Source of the DNA: Lachnospiraceae bacterium
GTDB lineage: Bacteria > Bacillota > Clostridia > Lachnospirales > Lachnospiraceae
DNA: 64,000 bases
Assembly: GCA_015258065.1 (NCBI GenBank)
Contig: JABZIZ010000011.1
Coordinates: 1-64,000, forward strand
Direction of reading: 5' to 3'
The notes under the pieces were generated by a model, which was not told the DNA's origin, searched no databases, and worked only from the letters and a program-made list of their open reading frames with translations. Positions within the stretch are counted from its first letter, which is position 1. Each line of letters begins with the position of its first letter. A program made the translations under genes and the position numbers. Below are positions 1 through 9,001 of this stretch, in pieces.

Positions 1-67
1 AATAGCTCAATGGTAGAGCGCACGGCTGTTAACCGTGATGTTGTAGGTTCGAGCCCTACTTGGGGAG
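1..67 (+). tRNA. tRNA-Asn (GTT), 5' end cut by window edge
   Basis: The D arm, anticodon arm with loop CTGTTAA and T arm (GTAGG, TTCGAGC, CCTAC) are all present. The 3' acceptor strand TTGGGGA is followed by discriminator G at 67. The first five acceptor bases (expected TCCCC) lie outside the window. CCA is not encoded. Confidence 0.95.
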
Positions 68-100
68 CTCGTATTTTTTATGTTAGAACAATTTGCTTTA

Positions 101-174
101 GGAGCTTTAGCTCAGTTGGTTAGAGCAGCCGGCTCATAACCGGTCGGTCCCGGGTTCGAGTCCCTGAAGCTCCA
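101..174 (+). tRNA. tRNA with CAT anticodon (elongator Met or Ile2)
   Basis: A complete cloverleaf: acceptor GGAGCTT pairs with AAGCTCC, discriminator A, anticodon loop CTCATAA. The T stem has one C-T mismatch. A CAT anticodon can belong to elongator Met or to Ile2 read after lysidine modification of C34. The body (TTTAGCTCAGTTGGTTAGAGC type) resembles Ile2 genes of Firmicutes as much as Met genes, so the amino acid is left open. It is not initiator tRNA, because the anticodon stem lacks the three consecutive G-C pairs. It lies 33 bp after tRNA-Asn, probably in one transcript. Confidence 0.93.
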
Positions 175-186
175 CTTTTAAGATTG

Positions 187-220
187 CCGTGGCTGCAAGG
201 TTTTGCTTCCGCGGTTTTTT
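187..220 (+). terminator. Terminator of the tRNA pair
   Basis: CCGTGG pairs with CCGCGG (one G-T pair), with an inner GCAA/TTGC stem, followed directly by six T. It ends the tRNA transcript and shows that an ATG at 189 cannot be the start of the next gene. Confidence 0.8.
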
Positions 221-278
221 GTTATCCTGCGCTGATATCATTGGGGAAGTGGCAGAGATCACAGTAAAGGGAAGGGGA

Positions 279-956
279 ATGTCGGAAATATCTTGTGAAA
301 ATATTTTTCAAGATCATTATGATTTCTGGGGTCATTTAAGTGACAAGCAGAAAACGTATTTGATCTCTCATACGCACGAAGTGCACTATAAGAGGGGGGA
401 AACCCTGCATTATGGCGGGGATGACTGCATCGGCGTGATTTTGATCGCCTCCGGCATGTTCCGCATTTATCTGCTGTCGGATGAGGGAAGGGATGTAACC
501 CTGTTTCGTCTCTATGACCATGACGTCTGCATGCTGTCCGCTTCCTGTGCCCTTGATGCCGTGACCTTTGATGTGCATATTGATGCGGAATCGGAAACGG
601 TGGGATATCTCATTGAGGCCGCCGCTTTCAGACAGTTGATGAATGAGAATATTTATGTCAAATCGTTTGCGGATGAAATCATCGTCGAAAACTTCTCGGA
701 TGTCATGTGGACGATGCAGCAGATTTTATTCATGGGAATTGATAAGAGGTTGGCTTTATTCCTCTATGACGAAATGAGCAGAACCGGTCAGGTCGAAATT
801 AAAATGACCCATGACCAGATTGCAAGATATATCGGCAGCGCCAGAGAAGTGGTTTCCCGCATGCTCAAATATTTTGTCTCTGAAAAAATGGTGGAACTTT
901 CCAGAGGCGGAATCAGGATCGTGGATAAAGAAAAACTCCGGAGGCTTGCTGGGTAA
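279..956 (+). CDS. Crp/Fnr family transcriptional regulator
   Basis: A 225-residue protein with an N-terminal cyclic-nucleotide-binding-type beta barrel (about residues 20-120) and a C-terminal winged helix. The recognition helix is visible as IGSAREVVSRMLKYF near residue 190. Length fits the Crp/Fnr family. The start at 279 was chosen because AAAGGGAAGGGG precedes it and because an upstream in-frame ATG at 189 lies inside a terminator. Two cysteines occur in a DVCMLSASC segment, a pattern seen in redox-linked regulators of Firmicutes, but there is no four-Cys FNR iron-sulfur set. The convergent neighbour is thioredoxin. A redox or anaerobic role is inference; the effector is unknown. Confidence 0.9.
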   Translation: MSEISCENIFQDHYDFWGHLSDKQKTYLISHTHEVHYKRGETLHYGGDDCIGVILIASGMFRIYLLSDEGRDVTLFRLYDHDVCMLSASCALDAVTFDVHIDAESETVGYLIEAAAFRQLMNENIYVKSFADEIIVENFSDVMWTMQQILFMGIDKRLALFLYDEMSRTGQVEIKMTHDQIARYIGSAREVVSRMLKYFVSEKMVELSRGGIRIVDKEKLRRLAG

Positions 957-980
957 GAAAGCACCGGAGTTTTATATTTT
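932..980 (+). terminator. Terminator overlapping the end of the Crp/Fnr gene
   Basis: AAAACTCCGG (932-941) pairs with CCGGAGTTTT (964-973) and is followed by ATATTTTT. The left arm lies inside the last codons of the regulator. Confidence 0.7.
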
Positions 981-1046
981 TGCGAGAGAGTGTCGGCCTC
1001 TTATGGGACCCTCTTCTTAGGATCGATTCCGCCAATGAAGAAACGC

Positions 1047-1364
1047 TTAGTTGGATACACCGATCATGGACAAGATTTTCGCCTTCGGCACCACGCCTAC
1101 GCTTTGATCAACGACTTTTCCCTCTTTCATGAAGACCAAGGTGGGAATGCTCATGACGCCGTACTGCTGGGCGAGTTCCTGTTCTTCGTCTACGTTCACT
1201 TTGCACACCTTGACGGCATCCGTTTCTTCCGCGATTTGATCCACCACCGGAGAGAGCATCTTGCAGGGGCCACACCAGCTGGCCCAGAAGTCGATGAGTA
1301 CCGGCTTATCGGAATGAAGCGCTTCTGTTTCAAAATTATCTTTGTTTAATGTTACCACAGACAT
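1047..1364 (-). CDS. trxA: Thioredoxin
   Basis: A 105-residue thioredoxin, the normal family length. It carries the redox-active WCGPCK motif near residues 28-33 and the cis-proline segment SIPTLVF. It reduces disulfides of cytoplasmic proteins using electrons from thioredoxin reductase, which is not in this window. The start at 1364 is set by AGGAGG seven bases upstream; the reading frame continues 12 codons further up without a comparable ribosome site. It is convergent with the Crp/Fnr regulator and appears monocistronic. Confidence 0.97.
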   Translation of the reverse strand: MSVVTLNKDNFETEALHSDKPVLIDFWASWCGPCKMLSPVVDQIAEETDAVKVCKVNVDEEQELAQQYGVMSIPTLVFMKEGKVVDQSVGVVPKAKILSMIGVSN

Positions 1365-1446
1365 AAGATACCTCCTATTTCGAATCAATGATGATTTCAT
1401 CCTAATTCATTGTGCAAAATCCTTCCGTGAGTAAGTTACATTCTTG

Positions 1447-1474
1447 TTGACATGCCCTAAGATCATGATATAAT
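1447..1474 (+). promoter_or_regulatory. Promoter for tRNA-Leu
   Basis: TTGACA (1447-1452), 16-bp spacer, TATAAT (1469-1474) with a TG extension upstream of the -10 box. The tRNA begins 29 bp downstream. Confidence 0.8.
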
Positions 1475-1502
1475 TTTTTAGTCGGGCAAAGATAATGCCT
1501 TA

Positions 1503-1588
1503 GCCGGCATGGCGGAACTGGCAGACGCCCGGGACTTAAAATCCCGTGGGTAGCGATACCCGTACCGGTTCGATCCCGGTTGCCGGCA
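1503..1588 (+). tRNA. tRNA-Leu (TAA)
   Basis: A class II tRNA with a long variable arm (TGGGTAGCGATACCCG). Acceptor GCCGGCA pairs with TGCCGGC, discriminator A, and the anticodon loop CTTAAAA gives anticodon TAA (reads UUA/UUG). CCA is not encoded. Confidence 0.97.
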
Positions 1589-1591
1589 GGA

Positions 1592-1619
1592 AAGAGTCAC
1601 GGAAGTGGCTCTTTTTTTT
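1592..1619 (+). terminator. Terminator of tRNA-Leu
   Basis: AGAGTCAC pairs with GTGGCTCT around a GGAA loop and runs into eight or more T. Confidence 0.85.
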
Positions 1620-1643
1620 ACTCTGATTTCGGGTGATGCGGGT

Positions 1644-1671
1644 TTGCAAATGTAGCCTAATTCACTATAAT
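1644..1671 (+). promoter_or_regulatory. Promoter for the phosphoglucomutase gene
   Basis: TTGCAA (1644-1649), 16-bp spacer, TATAAT (1666-1671). The start codon is 36 bp downstream. Confidence 0.65.
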
Positions 1672-1706
1672 GATTACGTGACAACGACAGAGAAAGGGGT
1701 GTTGAA

Positions 1707-3392
1707 ATGATGGTGCAGGCAGAATATGAAAGATGGTTAAAAGCAGACCTTCAGGATGTGGATTTGCATACTGAATTGCAGCGGATCAAAGGGGATGAGG
1801 ATGCGATTAAAGACCGGTTTGCGGTATCTCTTCATTTCGGGACTGCCGGTCTTAGAGGAACGATTGGTGCGGGAACCAACCGAATGAATATCTGGGTGGT
1901 CAGACAGGCCACACAGGGCGTAGCAGATTGGGTGAAAACCCAGGGAGGAACGCAGACCGTTGCCATCAGCTATGATTCCAGAATCAAGGGGAATCTTTTT
2001 GCAATGGATGCAGCGGGTGTCTTAGCTGCAAACGGAATCAAAGTGCGGATTTATGATGCTCTGATGCCGGTTCCGGCTCTTTCTTTTGCCACCAGATATT
2101 ATCACTGCAATGCGGGCATTATGATTACCGCCTCCCACAATCCTGCCAAATATAACGGCTATAAGGCTTATGGTCCGGATGGCTGTCAGATGACGGATGA
2201 TGCGGCGGCTGTGGTTTATGACTCCATACAAAAGACGGATGTGCTGACAGGGGCAAGGTATATGTCTTTTGCGGAAGGTGTGGAGAAGGGGCTGATTCGT
2301 TTTGTGGGCGATGATTGCAAGGAAGCCTTCTATCAGAACGTCGAAGCCTGCCAGGTGAGACCCGGACTGTGCAAGGAGGCGGGACTGAAGCTGGTCTATT
2401 CGCCGTTAAACGGAACGGGACTGGTACCGGTCACCAGGGTATTGCGGGACATCGGTATTTCCGATCTTACAATTGTACCGGAACAGGAATATCCGAACGG
2501 CTATTTTACCACCGCTCCTTATCCGAATCCGGAAATCAGACAGGCACTCGAGAAGGGACTGGAACTGGCAAAGGAAGAGGAAGCGGACTTAATGCTGGCA
2601 ACCGATCCCGATGCGGACAGAGTCGGCATTGCCATGCGCTGTGCAGACGGCACGTATGAACTTGTGACCGGAAATGAAATGGGTGTGCTGTTACTCGATT
2701 ACATCTGTGCCGGAAGGATAGAGAAGGGAACGATGCCAAAGAACCCGGTGGCGGTGATGTCCATCGTATCGACGCCTCTGGCGGTGAGGGTGGCAGAGCA
2801 CTACGGTGTGGAGCTCAGACAGGTTTTAACCGGCTTTAAATGGATTGGAGATCAAATTGCAGGACTGGAAAAAGAAGGTGAAACCGACCGCTTCATCTTC
2901 GGCTTTGAGGAGAGTTACGGATATCTGGCAGGCCCCTATGTGAGAGATAAAGACGCTGTAGTCGCATCTATGCTGATTTGTGAGATGGCGGCCTATTATA
3001 GAAGCAAGGGCTCCAGCATCAAGCAGAGGTTAGAAGAGATCTATCAGCAGTACGGCCGTTACCTGAATCAGGTAGACAGCTTTGAATTCCCCGGACTCTC
3101 CGGAATGGAGAAGATGTCTGCGATTATGGAGAGCCTGAGAAAGAACCCGCTTACAGAAATTGCCGGTGTGAAGGTGGTTCAGGTTACGGACTATGAAGAA
3201 CCGGAAAAGACGGGGCTTCCCAAGGCCAATATTTTGATTTATGCGCTGGAAGACGGTTCGGGCGTTGTCGTTCGTCCTTCCGGTACCGAGCCCAAAATCA
3301 AGATCTACTTCACCACGAAGGGACAGGATCTGGCAGAAGCAAAAGCGAAGAAAGATGCCCTGTCTGCGTCCATGAAACCGTTTCTTTCCTGA
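1707..3392 (+). CDS. pgcA: Alpha-phosphoglucomutase / phosphomannomutase
   Basis: A 561-residue alpha-D-phosphohexomutase that interconverts glucose-1-phosphate and glucose-6-phosphate (possibly the mannose phosphates). All four signature loops are present: the phosphoserine loop TASHNP near residue 143, the metal loop DPDADRVG near 303, the sugar loop GFEESYG near 400, and the phosphate loop RPSGTEPKIK near 525. Length matches PgcA-type enzymes of Firmicutes. GAAAGGGGTG precedes the start. It opens a surface-glycan locus, so supplying sugar-1-phosphate for nucleotide sugars is a plausible role. The glucose-versus-mannose preference is not decided by sequence alone. Confidence 0.93.
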   Translation: MMVQAEYERWLKADLQDVDLHTELQRIKGDEDAIKDRFAVSLHFGTAGLRGTIGAGTNRMNIWVVRQATQGVADWVKTQGGTQTVAISYDSRIKGNLFAMDAAGVLAANGIKVRIYDALMPVPALSFATRYYHCNAGIMITASHNPAKYNGYKAYGPDGCQMTDDAAAVVYDSIQKTDVLTGARYMSFAEGVEKGLIRFVGDDCKEAFYQNVEACQVRPGLCKEAGLKLVYSPLNGTGLVPVTRVLRDIGISDLTIVPEQEYPNGYFTTAPYPNPEIRQALEKGLELAKEEEADLMLATDPDADRVGIAMRCADGTYELVTGNEMGVLLLDYICAGRIEKGTMPKNPVAVMSIVSTPLAVRVAEHYGVELRQVLTGFKWIGDQIAGLEKEGETDRFIFGFEESYGYLAGPYVRDKDAVVASMLICEMAAYYRSKGSSIKQRLEEIYQQYGRYLNQVDSFEFPGLSGMEKMSAIMESLRKNPLTEIAGVKVVQVTDYEEPEKTGLPKANILIYALEDGSGVVVRPSGTEPKIKIYFTTKGQDLAEAKAKKDALSASMKPFLS

Positions 3393-3398
3393 GGTCCT

Positions 3399-4859
3399 AT
3401 GCTGAATTATATTTCTTTTGCTTTTTTATTGCTGCTTCCTGTATTGGTGGGGATCACCTATCTCTTGCCGGTGAAGGCACGCTCTCTTTTCTTTCTTCTT
3501 GCGGGTGCGTGCCTTTACGCCTCTATGGGAATCCGTTTTCTGCCGGTGCTGTTTCTTTCGGTGTGTTCCACCTATACCGGAGCTCGGCTCTGTGAGCAGC
3601 AAGGAGGGGAAGCCAACCGGGAGAAAGATGAGAAGGCGAAGTCTTCAGGACAAAGGCGGATGGCTCTTGTTTTGTGTATCGGCTTCAACCTTTCTTTCCT
3701 CTTTGTCTTTAAATATCTTCGGCTTTTTGCGCCGGGGATGGCGGTGGCTGCTCCCTTTGGCATCTCCTTCTTTGTACTGACCGGTCTGGGATATGTCATC
3801 GATTGTTACAGGGGAAAGTATCAGGCGGAGAAGAATTTTCTCACCTATGCCGCCTTCGCTTCCTTTTTTCCGTTAATCGCTTCCGGCCCGATCGAGCGTG
3901 CAGATCACCTGATTCCGCAGATGAAGCAGCCGAGACCCCTTTCTTACCGGAGACTGCAAAGTGGCATGCTCTTAATGATTTGGGGATATTTTCTGAAACT
4001 GGTGCTTGCCAACCGGCTTAGCATACTGGTACAGAGCGGGTTTGAAAACCCGCAGTCGCAGACGGGAATCCTGTTAATACTCAGCGTTCTGGCATTTACT
4101 TTTGAAATCTATTGCGATTTTTACGGTTATTCTTCGATTGCAAAGGGCTGTGCCGCACTGCTGGGGATAGAAGTGATGGACAACTTCAAAAGCCCTTACC
4201 TTTCGGGAAATATAGCGGAATTCTGGAGGAGATGGCATATTTCCCTCTCCACCTGGTTTCGGGATTATCTCTATATTCCTCTGGGCGGAAACCGGAGAGG
4301 GAATTTACGAAGAGACCGCAATCTTCTGATTGTCTTTCTGGTCAGCGGAATCTGGCATGGAGCAGGCATCACCTATCTCTTCTGGGGATTCCTGCATGGT
4401 CTGGCCCTCATTGTCTATGATCGGTCAAAGGCAGTTTTTGCATGGGGTGAGAAAAGAGTAGGGATTCGTACCGGGGCGCTGTCCCACCGGATCTTCTGTG
4501 TACTGCTCAATCTGTCCCTTGTCTCTTTTGCCTGGATTTTCTTTCATGCGACGACTCTTTCGCAGGGATTTTCCGTGGTGCGGAATCTCTTCCCTCTGCA
4601 TTTGGACAGAGTTTTTGCGGGCGGCATCCTGCAGATGGGACTGGATCTTCCCAATCTGCTTGTCCTGTTGGTGGGGCTTGCCCTTCTTCTGTTCGCAGAC
4701 CTCTGTACCGATCGGGGACTGGTTTTGAGAGAGCGGATTGCCACACAGGGCGTCTGGTTGCGGTTTTTGATTGAAATCGGTGCGATCTGTCTGATCCTCA
4801 TTCTGGGGATCTGGGGCGCATCCATCCAGGGAGATTCCTTTATCTATGCACAGTTTTAA
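3399..4859 (+). CDS. MBOAT family O-acyltransferase (DltB/AlgI-like)
   Basis: A 486-residue polytopic membrane protein with the MBOAT signature: WRRWHISLSTWFRDYLYIPL near residue 280, and the presumed catalytic histidine in WHGAGITYLFWG near residue 320. Family members pass an acyl group across the membrane for O-acetylation of exported polysaccharides or D-alanylation of teichoic acids. No dltA or dltC is nearby, and the next gene is an SGNH-type protein, so polysaccharide O-acylation in the AlgI manner is favoured. It starts 6 bp after the mutase stop and overlaps the next gene by 14 bp, so translation is probably coupled. Confidence 0.9.
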   Translation: MLNYISFAFLLLLPVLVGITYLLPVKARSLFFLLAGACLYASMGIRFLPVLFLSVCSTYTGARLCEQQGGEANREKDEKAKSSGQRRMALVLCIGFNLSFLFVFKYLRLFAPGMAVAAPFGISFFVLTGLGYVIDCYRGKYQAEKNFLTYAAFASFFPLIASGPIERADHLIPQMKQPRPLSYRRLQSGMLLMIWGYFLKLVLANRLSILVQSGFENPQSQTGILLILSVLAFTFEIYCDFYGYSSIAKGCAALLGIEVMDNFKSPYLSGNIAEFWRRWHISLSTWFRDYLYIPLGGNRRGNLRRDRNLLIVFLVSGIWHGAGITYLFWGFLHGLALIVYDRSKAVFAWGEKRVGIRTGALSHRIFCVLLNLSLVSFAWIFFHATTLSQGFSVVRNLFPLHLDRVFAGGILQMGLDLPNLLVLLVGLALLLFADLCTDRGLVLRERIATQGVWLRFLIEIGAICLILILGIWGASIQGDSFIYAQF

Positions 4860-6372
4860 GATGGATCTTTTACAAAAAAATTTCTGGAAAAGAGCTTTAT
4901 CTCTGTTCTTATTTCTCCTTCTGTTATCCGGTGCCCTCCTTTTTTGCAACCGGCTGTTGGTCAGAAAGGACAGCTACAGGGACCGGGCGCTCTTTTTTAA
5001 AGAAGGGAAGGCAGGCAGGATCGATGCCCTGTTTCTTGGAAATTCCCACATGAAAAACGGCGTGAATCCGGCACAGCTCTATGAAGAATACGGCATCACG
5101 TCTTATAATCTCGCCAGCAAGGGCGCAAGGCTGAATGTCAGTTATTGGATTTTAAAGAATGCGCTCCGTACCTGCACACCGAAATTTGTTTTCATTGACG
5201 GGTATTATCTGGATCAGGACGTGAGATACCTGGATCAGTTGCCGAAGGATACGGGCGTAGAAGGAGAGACGAAGCAGCAGGCGCTAGGGCTGGCGCATGA
5301 TGCGTTAGATGCCTTCCGTTTGTCAAAAACGAAGCAGGAAGCGGTTTTTGATTTATTTAAAAAAAAGAAAACCAGACAGGAATTTCTTTTTCCCTTCTAT
5401 ATCTACCACAATCGCTGGAAACAACTGACAGCAGACGATTACCGGATGGCTGTGGGGCATGGAGAAGTCTCAAAGAGCCTTGGTGCGGAGATGAATTTTA
5501 AAATTGATGTGGAAGCGCAGAAAACCGATTTGATTCCGGCGGAAGCGGGAATGGAGAAGGAAACCGTCGGGACGCAGTATCTGCAAAAGATCATCGCGCT
5601 TTGCCTGGAGAAGGGGATCACACCCGTCGTCGTACAACTTCCCTTCCCGGGAACAGAGGAACAGCAAAGAGCGGGAAATCAAGCCATTCTGCTTGCAAAG
5701 AAGGCGGGGATTCCCTGTGTGAATCTGAATTACGTTCCGAATCTGATTCAGGCGGGGAGCGATCTTTGTTCGCAGACCCATCTTTCTGCCTACGGTGCTT
5801 ATAAGACCACGCATGATCTGGGCGGGATCATGCAACAGCTCGGGATGAAAGATCATCGGAAGGATGAGGCCTATGCCGGGTGGAACACCTATGTGGATGC
5901 GATGCATGAAGAGAGGAGAGAGGGACTTGAACAGGCGAAGGATGTCAGAAGCGCACTGATGATGTTGCGTTTTGACGATTTTGACGCGGTGGTCTTCATC
6001 AACCACGGTTCCCGCCTGCTGCACAGTCCTTATATTCTTTCGGAGTTATCTGATCTCACCGGAAAGCCCATGGATTTCGATGCGCAGTACGACGATTCTC
6101 TTCTGGTGGTGAAGGATCAGGGAGGAAAACAGAACGCTTCCTATTTCGGATTCCAGGACGTGGAAAAGGTGAAGACTTCCTTTGCAAAGCTGTCATATCT
6201 GTCCACCAAAGACTGGAACAATCTGCAGCTCCTTGGTGCAGACGGGAACAGCCTTGTAGACGCGGACGGGGAAGGAAACGCGCTGCAGTATTATACGCTT
6301 GCGGACAAAGAGGCGCAGATCTTTGTGTTTGATGCGAGAGATCATCGTCCCCTCTGTACGCTGCGATTTTAA
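4846..6372 (+). CDS. SGNH/AlgX-like membrane-anchored protein, MBOAT partner
   Basis: A 508-residue protein with one N-terminal membrane segment (about residues 15-33) and an extracytoplasmic domain. FLGNSHMKNGV near residue 65 looks like a block I serine of the SGNH fold and QTHLSAYGA near 310 supplies a histidine. Such proteins commonly follow MBOAT genes and finish acetyl transfer to the glycan. An ATG at 4861, just after the MBOAT stop, is an equally good start; neither has a clear ribosome site. The C-terminal ~150 residues are not recognised. Its stop overlaps the convergent GT4 gene by 4 bp. Confidence 0.75.
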   Translation: MHSFKMDLLQKNFWKRALSLFLFLLLLSGALLFCNRLLVRKDSYRDRALFFKEGKAGRIDALFLGNSHMKNGVNPAQLYEEYGITSYNLASKGARLNVSYWILKNALRTCTPKFVFIDGYYLDQDVRYLDQLPKDTGVEGETKQQALGLAHDALDAFRLSKTKQEAVFDLFKKKKTRQEFLFPFYIYHNRWKQLTADDYRMAVGHGEVSKSLGAEMNFKIDVEAQKTDLIPAEAGMEKETVGTQYLQKIIALCLEKGITPVVVQLPFPGTEEQQRAGNQAILLAKKAGIPCVNLNYVPNLIQAGSDLCSQTHLSAYGAYKTTHDLGGIMQQLGMKDHRKDEAYAGWNTYVDAMHEERREGLEQAKDVRSALMMLRFDDFDAVVFINHGSRLLHSPYILSELSDLTGKPMDFDAQYDDSLLVVKDQGGKQNASYFGFQDVEKVKTSFAKLSYLSTKDWNNLQLLGADGNSLVDADGEGNALQYYTLADKEAQIFVFDARDHRPLCTLRF

Positions 6373-7445
6373 TACCGGAGAGCCAGTACCTTGCGGTAGA
6401 CCTGCTCCAGTTTGTTCAAATGTTGATCGAAGGTATAATGCTCCTGTTCAATGGAGTAGGACTTTTGACGAAACTGCTCTCTAAGAGAGGAATTGCACAG
6501 GAGAAGGAGGACGGCGTCCGCCATGGAAGAAGTATCTCCACAGGGGCAGAGAAAGCCGTTTTCACCCTCGGAGACGATCTGCGGGATGCCGCCTACCTTT
6601 GAGGCAACGATGGGAAGCCCGTAAGCCATTCCTTCGATGATAGACATGGGGAAGCCTTCCGCATGGGAGGGCAGAAGCAGAAGATCGCTCTCTCGCAGAA
6701 GTCTTTCTTTCTCTTTCCCCCTGACCCAGCCGGGAAAGGAGATTTGATCGCGAAGCCCCCGTTTGGCGGCATAGTCCATGAGAGCCTGCCTTTCTCCGTC
6801 TCCTGCCATGGTGAGCCTGGCTTCTGGCATTTGCGAAACGACTTTTGCAAACAGATCCACACAGTCGTAAGCGCCTTTTTTTTCGGAAAAAGCGCCCAGA
6901 AAGAGAAGCCGGTGACGGCAGGGCTTATTTTTCTCAAAAGGAATCGAAGGGCCGTAGTTTCCGATCACCTCCATCTTTTCTTCTGGAATCACACAGGAAA
7001 AGGTCTTTTTCCAGTAATCCGTCAGAACAATAAAGAAATCGCAGGCGCTCCAGGCCTTTTTGACGAGCGCCTTTTTGAGCGGAGAGGCATGGACGTAGAA
7101 GGTGTCAAAGTAGGAGGAGTGGATGTGATTGACGATGCGGATCCCCTTTTTCCTGGCTAAAAAAATGAAAGGAAGACTCCGGTAAAAGCTCCCGCCGAAG
7201 GAGGTGTGCATGTGCACTAGGGCAGGCCGTTTGGTTCTGAGAACCCGGGAAAAGGCAAAGATGGCAGAAATCTCCTTCCTGATTTTTTTGAATTTGCTGC
7301 CATCGCAAAAGGATTCCACGTAGGTGACGTCAAAGTCCTTTTCCAGTTTAGAACCGTAATAAGCGGCGGTAACGGCTGCGATGCCGCCCCGCACATTTTT
7401 TTCCTGAACGATCATACAGATGGGTGTCGGGTTGTCTTTCTTCAC
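6369..7445 (-). CDS. Glycosyltransferase family 4 (GT-B fold)
   Basis: A 358-residue cytoplasmic enzyme. The N-terminal acceptor domain has the VRGGIAAVT glycine-rich loop near residues 15-23. The C-terminal donor domain begins around LLFLGAFSEKKG near 182 and contains the GT4 signature HAEGFPMSIIEGMAYGLP near residue 260, with the paired glutamates that bind the nucleotide sugar. It transfers a sugar from a nucleotide donor, presumably to the lipid-linked glycan made by this locus. The donor cannot be read from sequence. It is the only left-facing gene in the 1.7-8.9 kb block and seems to be its own transcription unit. Confidence 0.88.
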   Translation of the reverse strand: MKKDNPTPICMIVQEKNVRGGIAAVTAAYYGSKLEKDFDVTYVESFCDGSKFKKIRKEISAIFAFSRVLRTKRPALVHMHTSFGGSFYRSLPFIFLARKKGIRIVNHIHSSYFDTFYVHASPLKKALVKKAWSACDFFIVLTDYWKKTFSCVIPEEKMEVIGNYGPSIPFEKNKPCRHRLLFLGAFSEKKGAYDCVDLFAKVVSQMPEARLTMAGDGERQALMDYAAKRGLRDQISFPGWVRGKEKERLLRESDLLLLPSHAEGFPMSIIEGMAYGLPIVASKVGGIPQIVSEGENGFLCPCGDTSSMADAVLLLLCNSSLREQFRQKSYSIEQEHYTFDQHLNKLEQVYRKVLALRY

Positions 7446-7532
7446 TTGTACTCCTCTGGCTCCTGTCCGCTTCTCTTGCCTGTTTTTGCTTTCCCTTGCC
7501 TGTTTCTCTTGTCGATCCTTTGCGAGACGTTT

Positions 7533-7561
7533 TTGACCCTCGCAGGGATATCCACTATAAT
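7533..7561 (+). promoter_or_regulatory. Promoter for the GT-C gene at 7600
   Basis: TTGACC (7533-7538), 17-bp spacer, TATAAT (7556-7561). It lies 39 bp before the start codon. Confidence 0.8.
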
Positions 7562-7599
7562 AAATTTATGATGCTCTGGTACTTCGAAAGGACGATCCC

Positions 7600-8856
7600 A
7601 TGAATCAAAGAAGAAATCCGGTAGACGATTTTCTGCATCATCTGGCTGATGAGTATGCAGCGGAAATCGTCTGGGCGATGTTGATGCTGATCGCGCTGGT
7701 GATGCGACTTGAGATTATTCCGCGCATGCAGTCGGACGATTATTATATGTTCTTAGAGCCCTGGTGCAAGACCTTTGCTTCGATGTCCTTCCGGGAGGGA
7801 ATGGCGGTTGAAGTAACCAATTATTATGTGCCGTATACCCTGCTGTTAAATGTGATTGCGCACCTGCCGCTTCCCTATTACATTCTGATCTGTTTGACTT
7901 CCTGCTTCTTTGATTTTATCACAGCTTTTTTTGTGATCAAGCTGGTTCGCTTTCTGCTGCAGGGAGGAAAGCAGGAGTTTACCCTGATCAACCTCTCCTC
8001 TCCGGAGGCGCTTTCCGGGGTGTACCTGAGTGAGGAGGAGATCAGAAACCGCGCCGGTATTTGCGGAATGGCTCTTCTCTTTTTGCCCTTTGTCTTCTTA
8101 AACAGTGCAGTGTGGGGACAGTGCGATTCGATCTATACCGCCTTTGCGATCATGTCCCTCACCTATCTGCTGCAGGGAAAAAATCACAAAGCCTTCCTGT
8201 TATTCGGTGTCGCCCTGTCCTTTAAACTGCAGGCAATTTTCTTTCTGCCGTTTTTTCTCTATTATTATTTTGCAAAAAAAAGATGTAGCATCCTGCACTT
8301 CCTCTATATTCCCGCCGTTTATCTGGCAGCGGGGCTGCCTGCAATTTTCTGTGGAAGATCTCCTTTAGATACCTATCTGGTTTACCGCCTGCAAGTGACG
8401 CATGACACGGACTCGGTTACAAGAAACATGCCGAACTTATACAGCTTTGGTCTGGCCGATTATTATGTCCTGAAAACAGCGGGAATTCTGATCGCCGCCG
8501 CCGTTTTCTTTGCGGCTTTTCTCTGGGTGTTAAAAGGAAAAGAAAGGTTGGATTTGAAGAATCTGATGTTTCTTTGTCTTTGGACCCTTCTGACTGCGGT
8601 GATGTTTCTGCCCGGCATGCACGAGAGATATGACTATCCTTCCAGCCTCCTGCTCAGCGTTTATGCCCTTGCTTACCGGGAAAAAAAGATCTTGCTTTGT
8701 GCGCTTCTCGTCAATCTCATCGACCTGATGACGTACTGTTCCTTTCTGTTCTATACGACGCTCCTACCGCCGGATCTCCTGGTGCTACCCTATCTCTTTG
8801 TCTATCTGCAGGTCACACTCAAGCTGCGCCATGTGTTGTTAGACCGGGAGGTCTAG
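7600..8856 (+). CDS. GT-C type polytopic glycosyltransferase (mannosyltransferase-like)
   Basis: A 418-residue membrane protein with around nine hydrophobic segments. QSDDYYMF near residue 45 gives the acidic pair of the first extracytoplasmic loop that GT-C enzymes use for catalysis and metal binding. WGQCDSIY near 170 and MHERYDYP near 345 are typical of bacterial mannosyltransferase-like GT-C proteins that use polyprenyl-phosphate sugars. It has a clear promoter and a GAAAGGA ribosome site. It probably adds a sugar to the surface glycan on the outer face of the membrane. The donor is unknown. Confidence 0.8.
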   Translation: MNQRRNPVDDFLHHLADEYAAEIVWAMLMLIALVMRLEIIPRMQSDDYYMFLEPWCKTFASMSFREGMAVEVTNYYVPYTLLLNVIAHLPLPYYILICLTSCFFDFITAFFVIKLVRFLLQGGKQEFTLINLSSPEALSGVYLSEEEIRNRAGICGMALLFLPFVFLNSAVWGQCDSIYTAFAIMSLTYLLQGKNHKAFLLFGVALSFKLQAIFFLPFFLYYYFAKKRCSILHFLYIPAVYLAAGLPAIFCGRSPLDTYLVYRLQVTHDTDSVTRNMPNLYSFGLADYYVLKTAGILIAAAVFFAAFLWVLKGKERLDLKNLMFLCLWTLLTAVMFLPGMHERYDYPSSLLLSVYALAYREKKILLCALLVNLIDLMTYCSFLFYTTLLPPDLLVLPYLFVYLQVTLKLRHVLLDREV

Positions 8857-8869
8857 CAGGGAAGGGGGG

Positions 8870-8983
8870 GATTTTGAAGCATTCATAGAAGCTGGGTGGG
8901 ATATTGAGGAAGGTTGCCCTGATGTGGGTTTTTCAAGAGTAGTTCTTGCGCTATGTAACCCTTGTCAAAATGCAGATGAATGA
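8870..8983 (+). pseudogene. C-terminal remnant of an unidentified gene
   Basis: The frame from 8870 encodes about 37 residues (DFEAFIEAGWDIEEG..., ending ...NPCQNADE) before a TGA at 8981. It reads like a natural protein tail but has no start codon or ribosome site and begins at a run of seven G directly after the GT-C stop. Two bases after its stop comes the ribosome site of the small membrane protein at 9002, so the two were probably a gene pair once. The parent family was not recognised. A toxin or effector tail next to an immunity protein is one possible reading. Confidence 0.45.
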
Positions 8984-9001
8984 AAGAGGAGGTTTTATAA
9001 A

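Noticed and set aside
189..278. Longer N-terminus for the Crp/Fnr regulator starting at 189.
   Set aside because: The segment overlaps the tRNA terminator (187-220), and a strong ribosome site precedes the ATG at 279.
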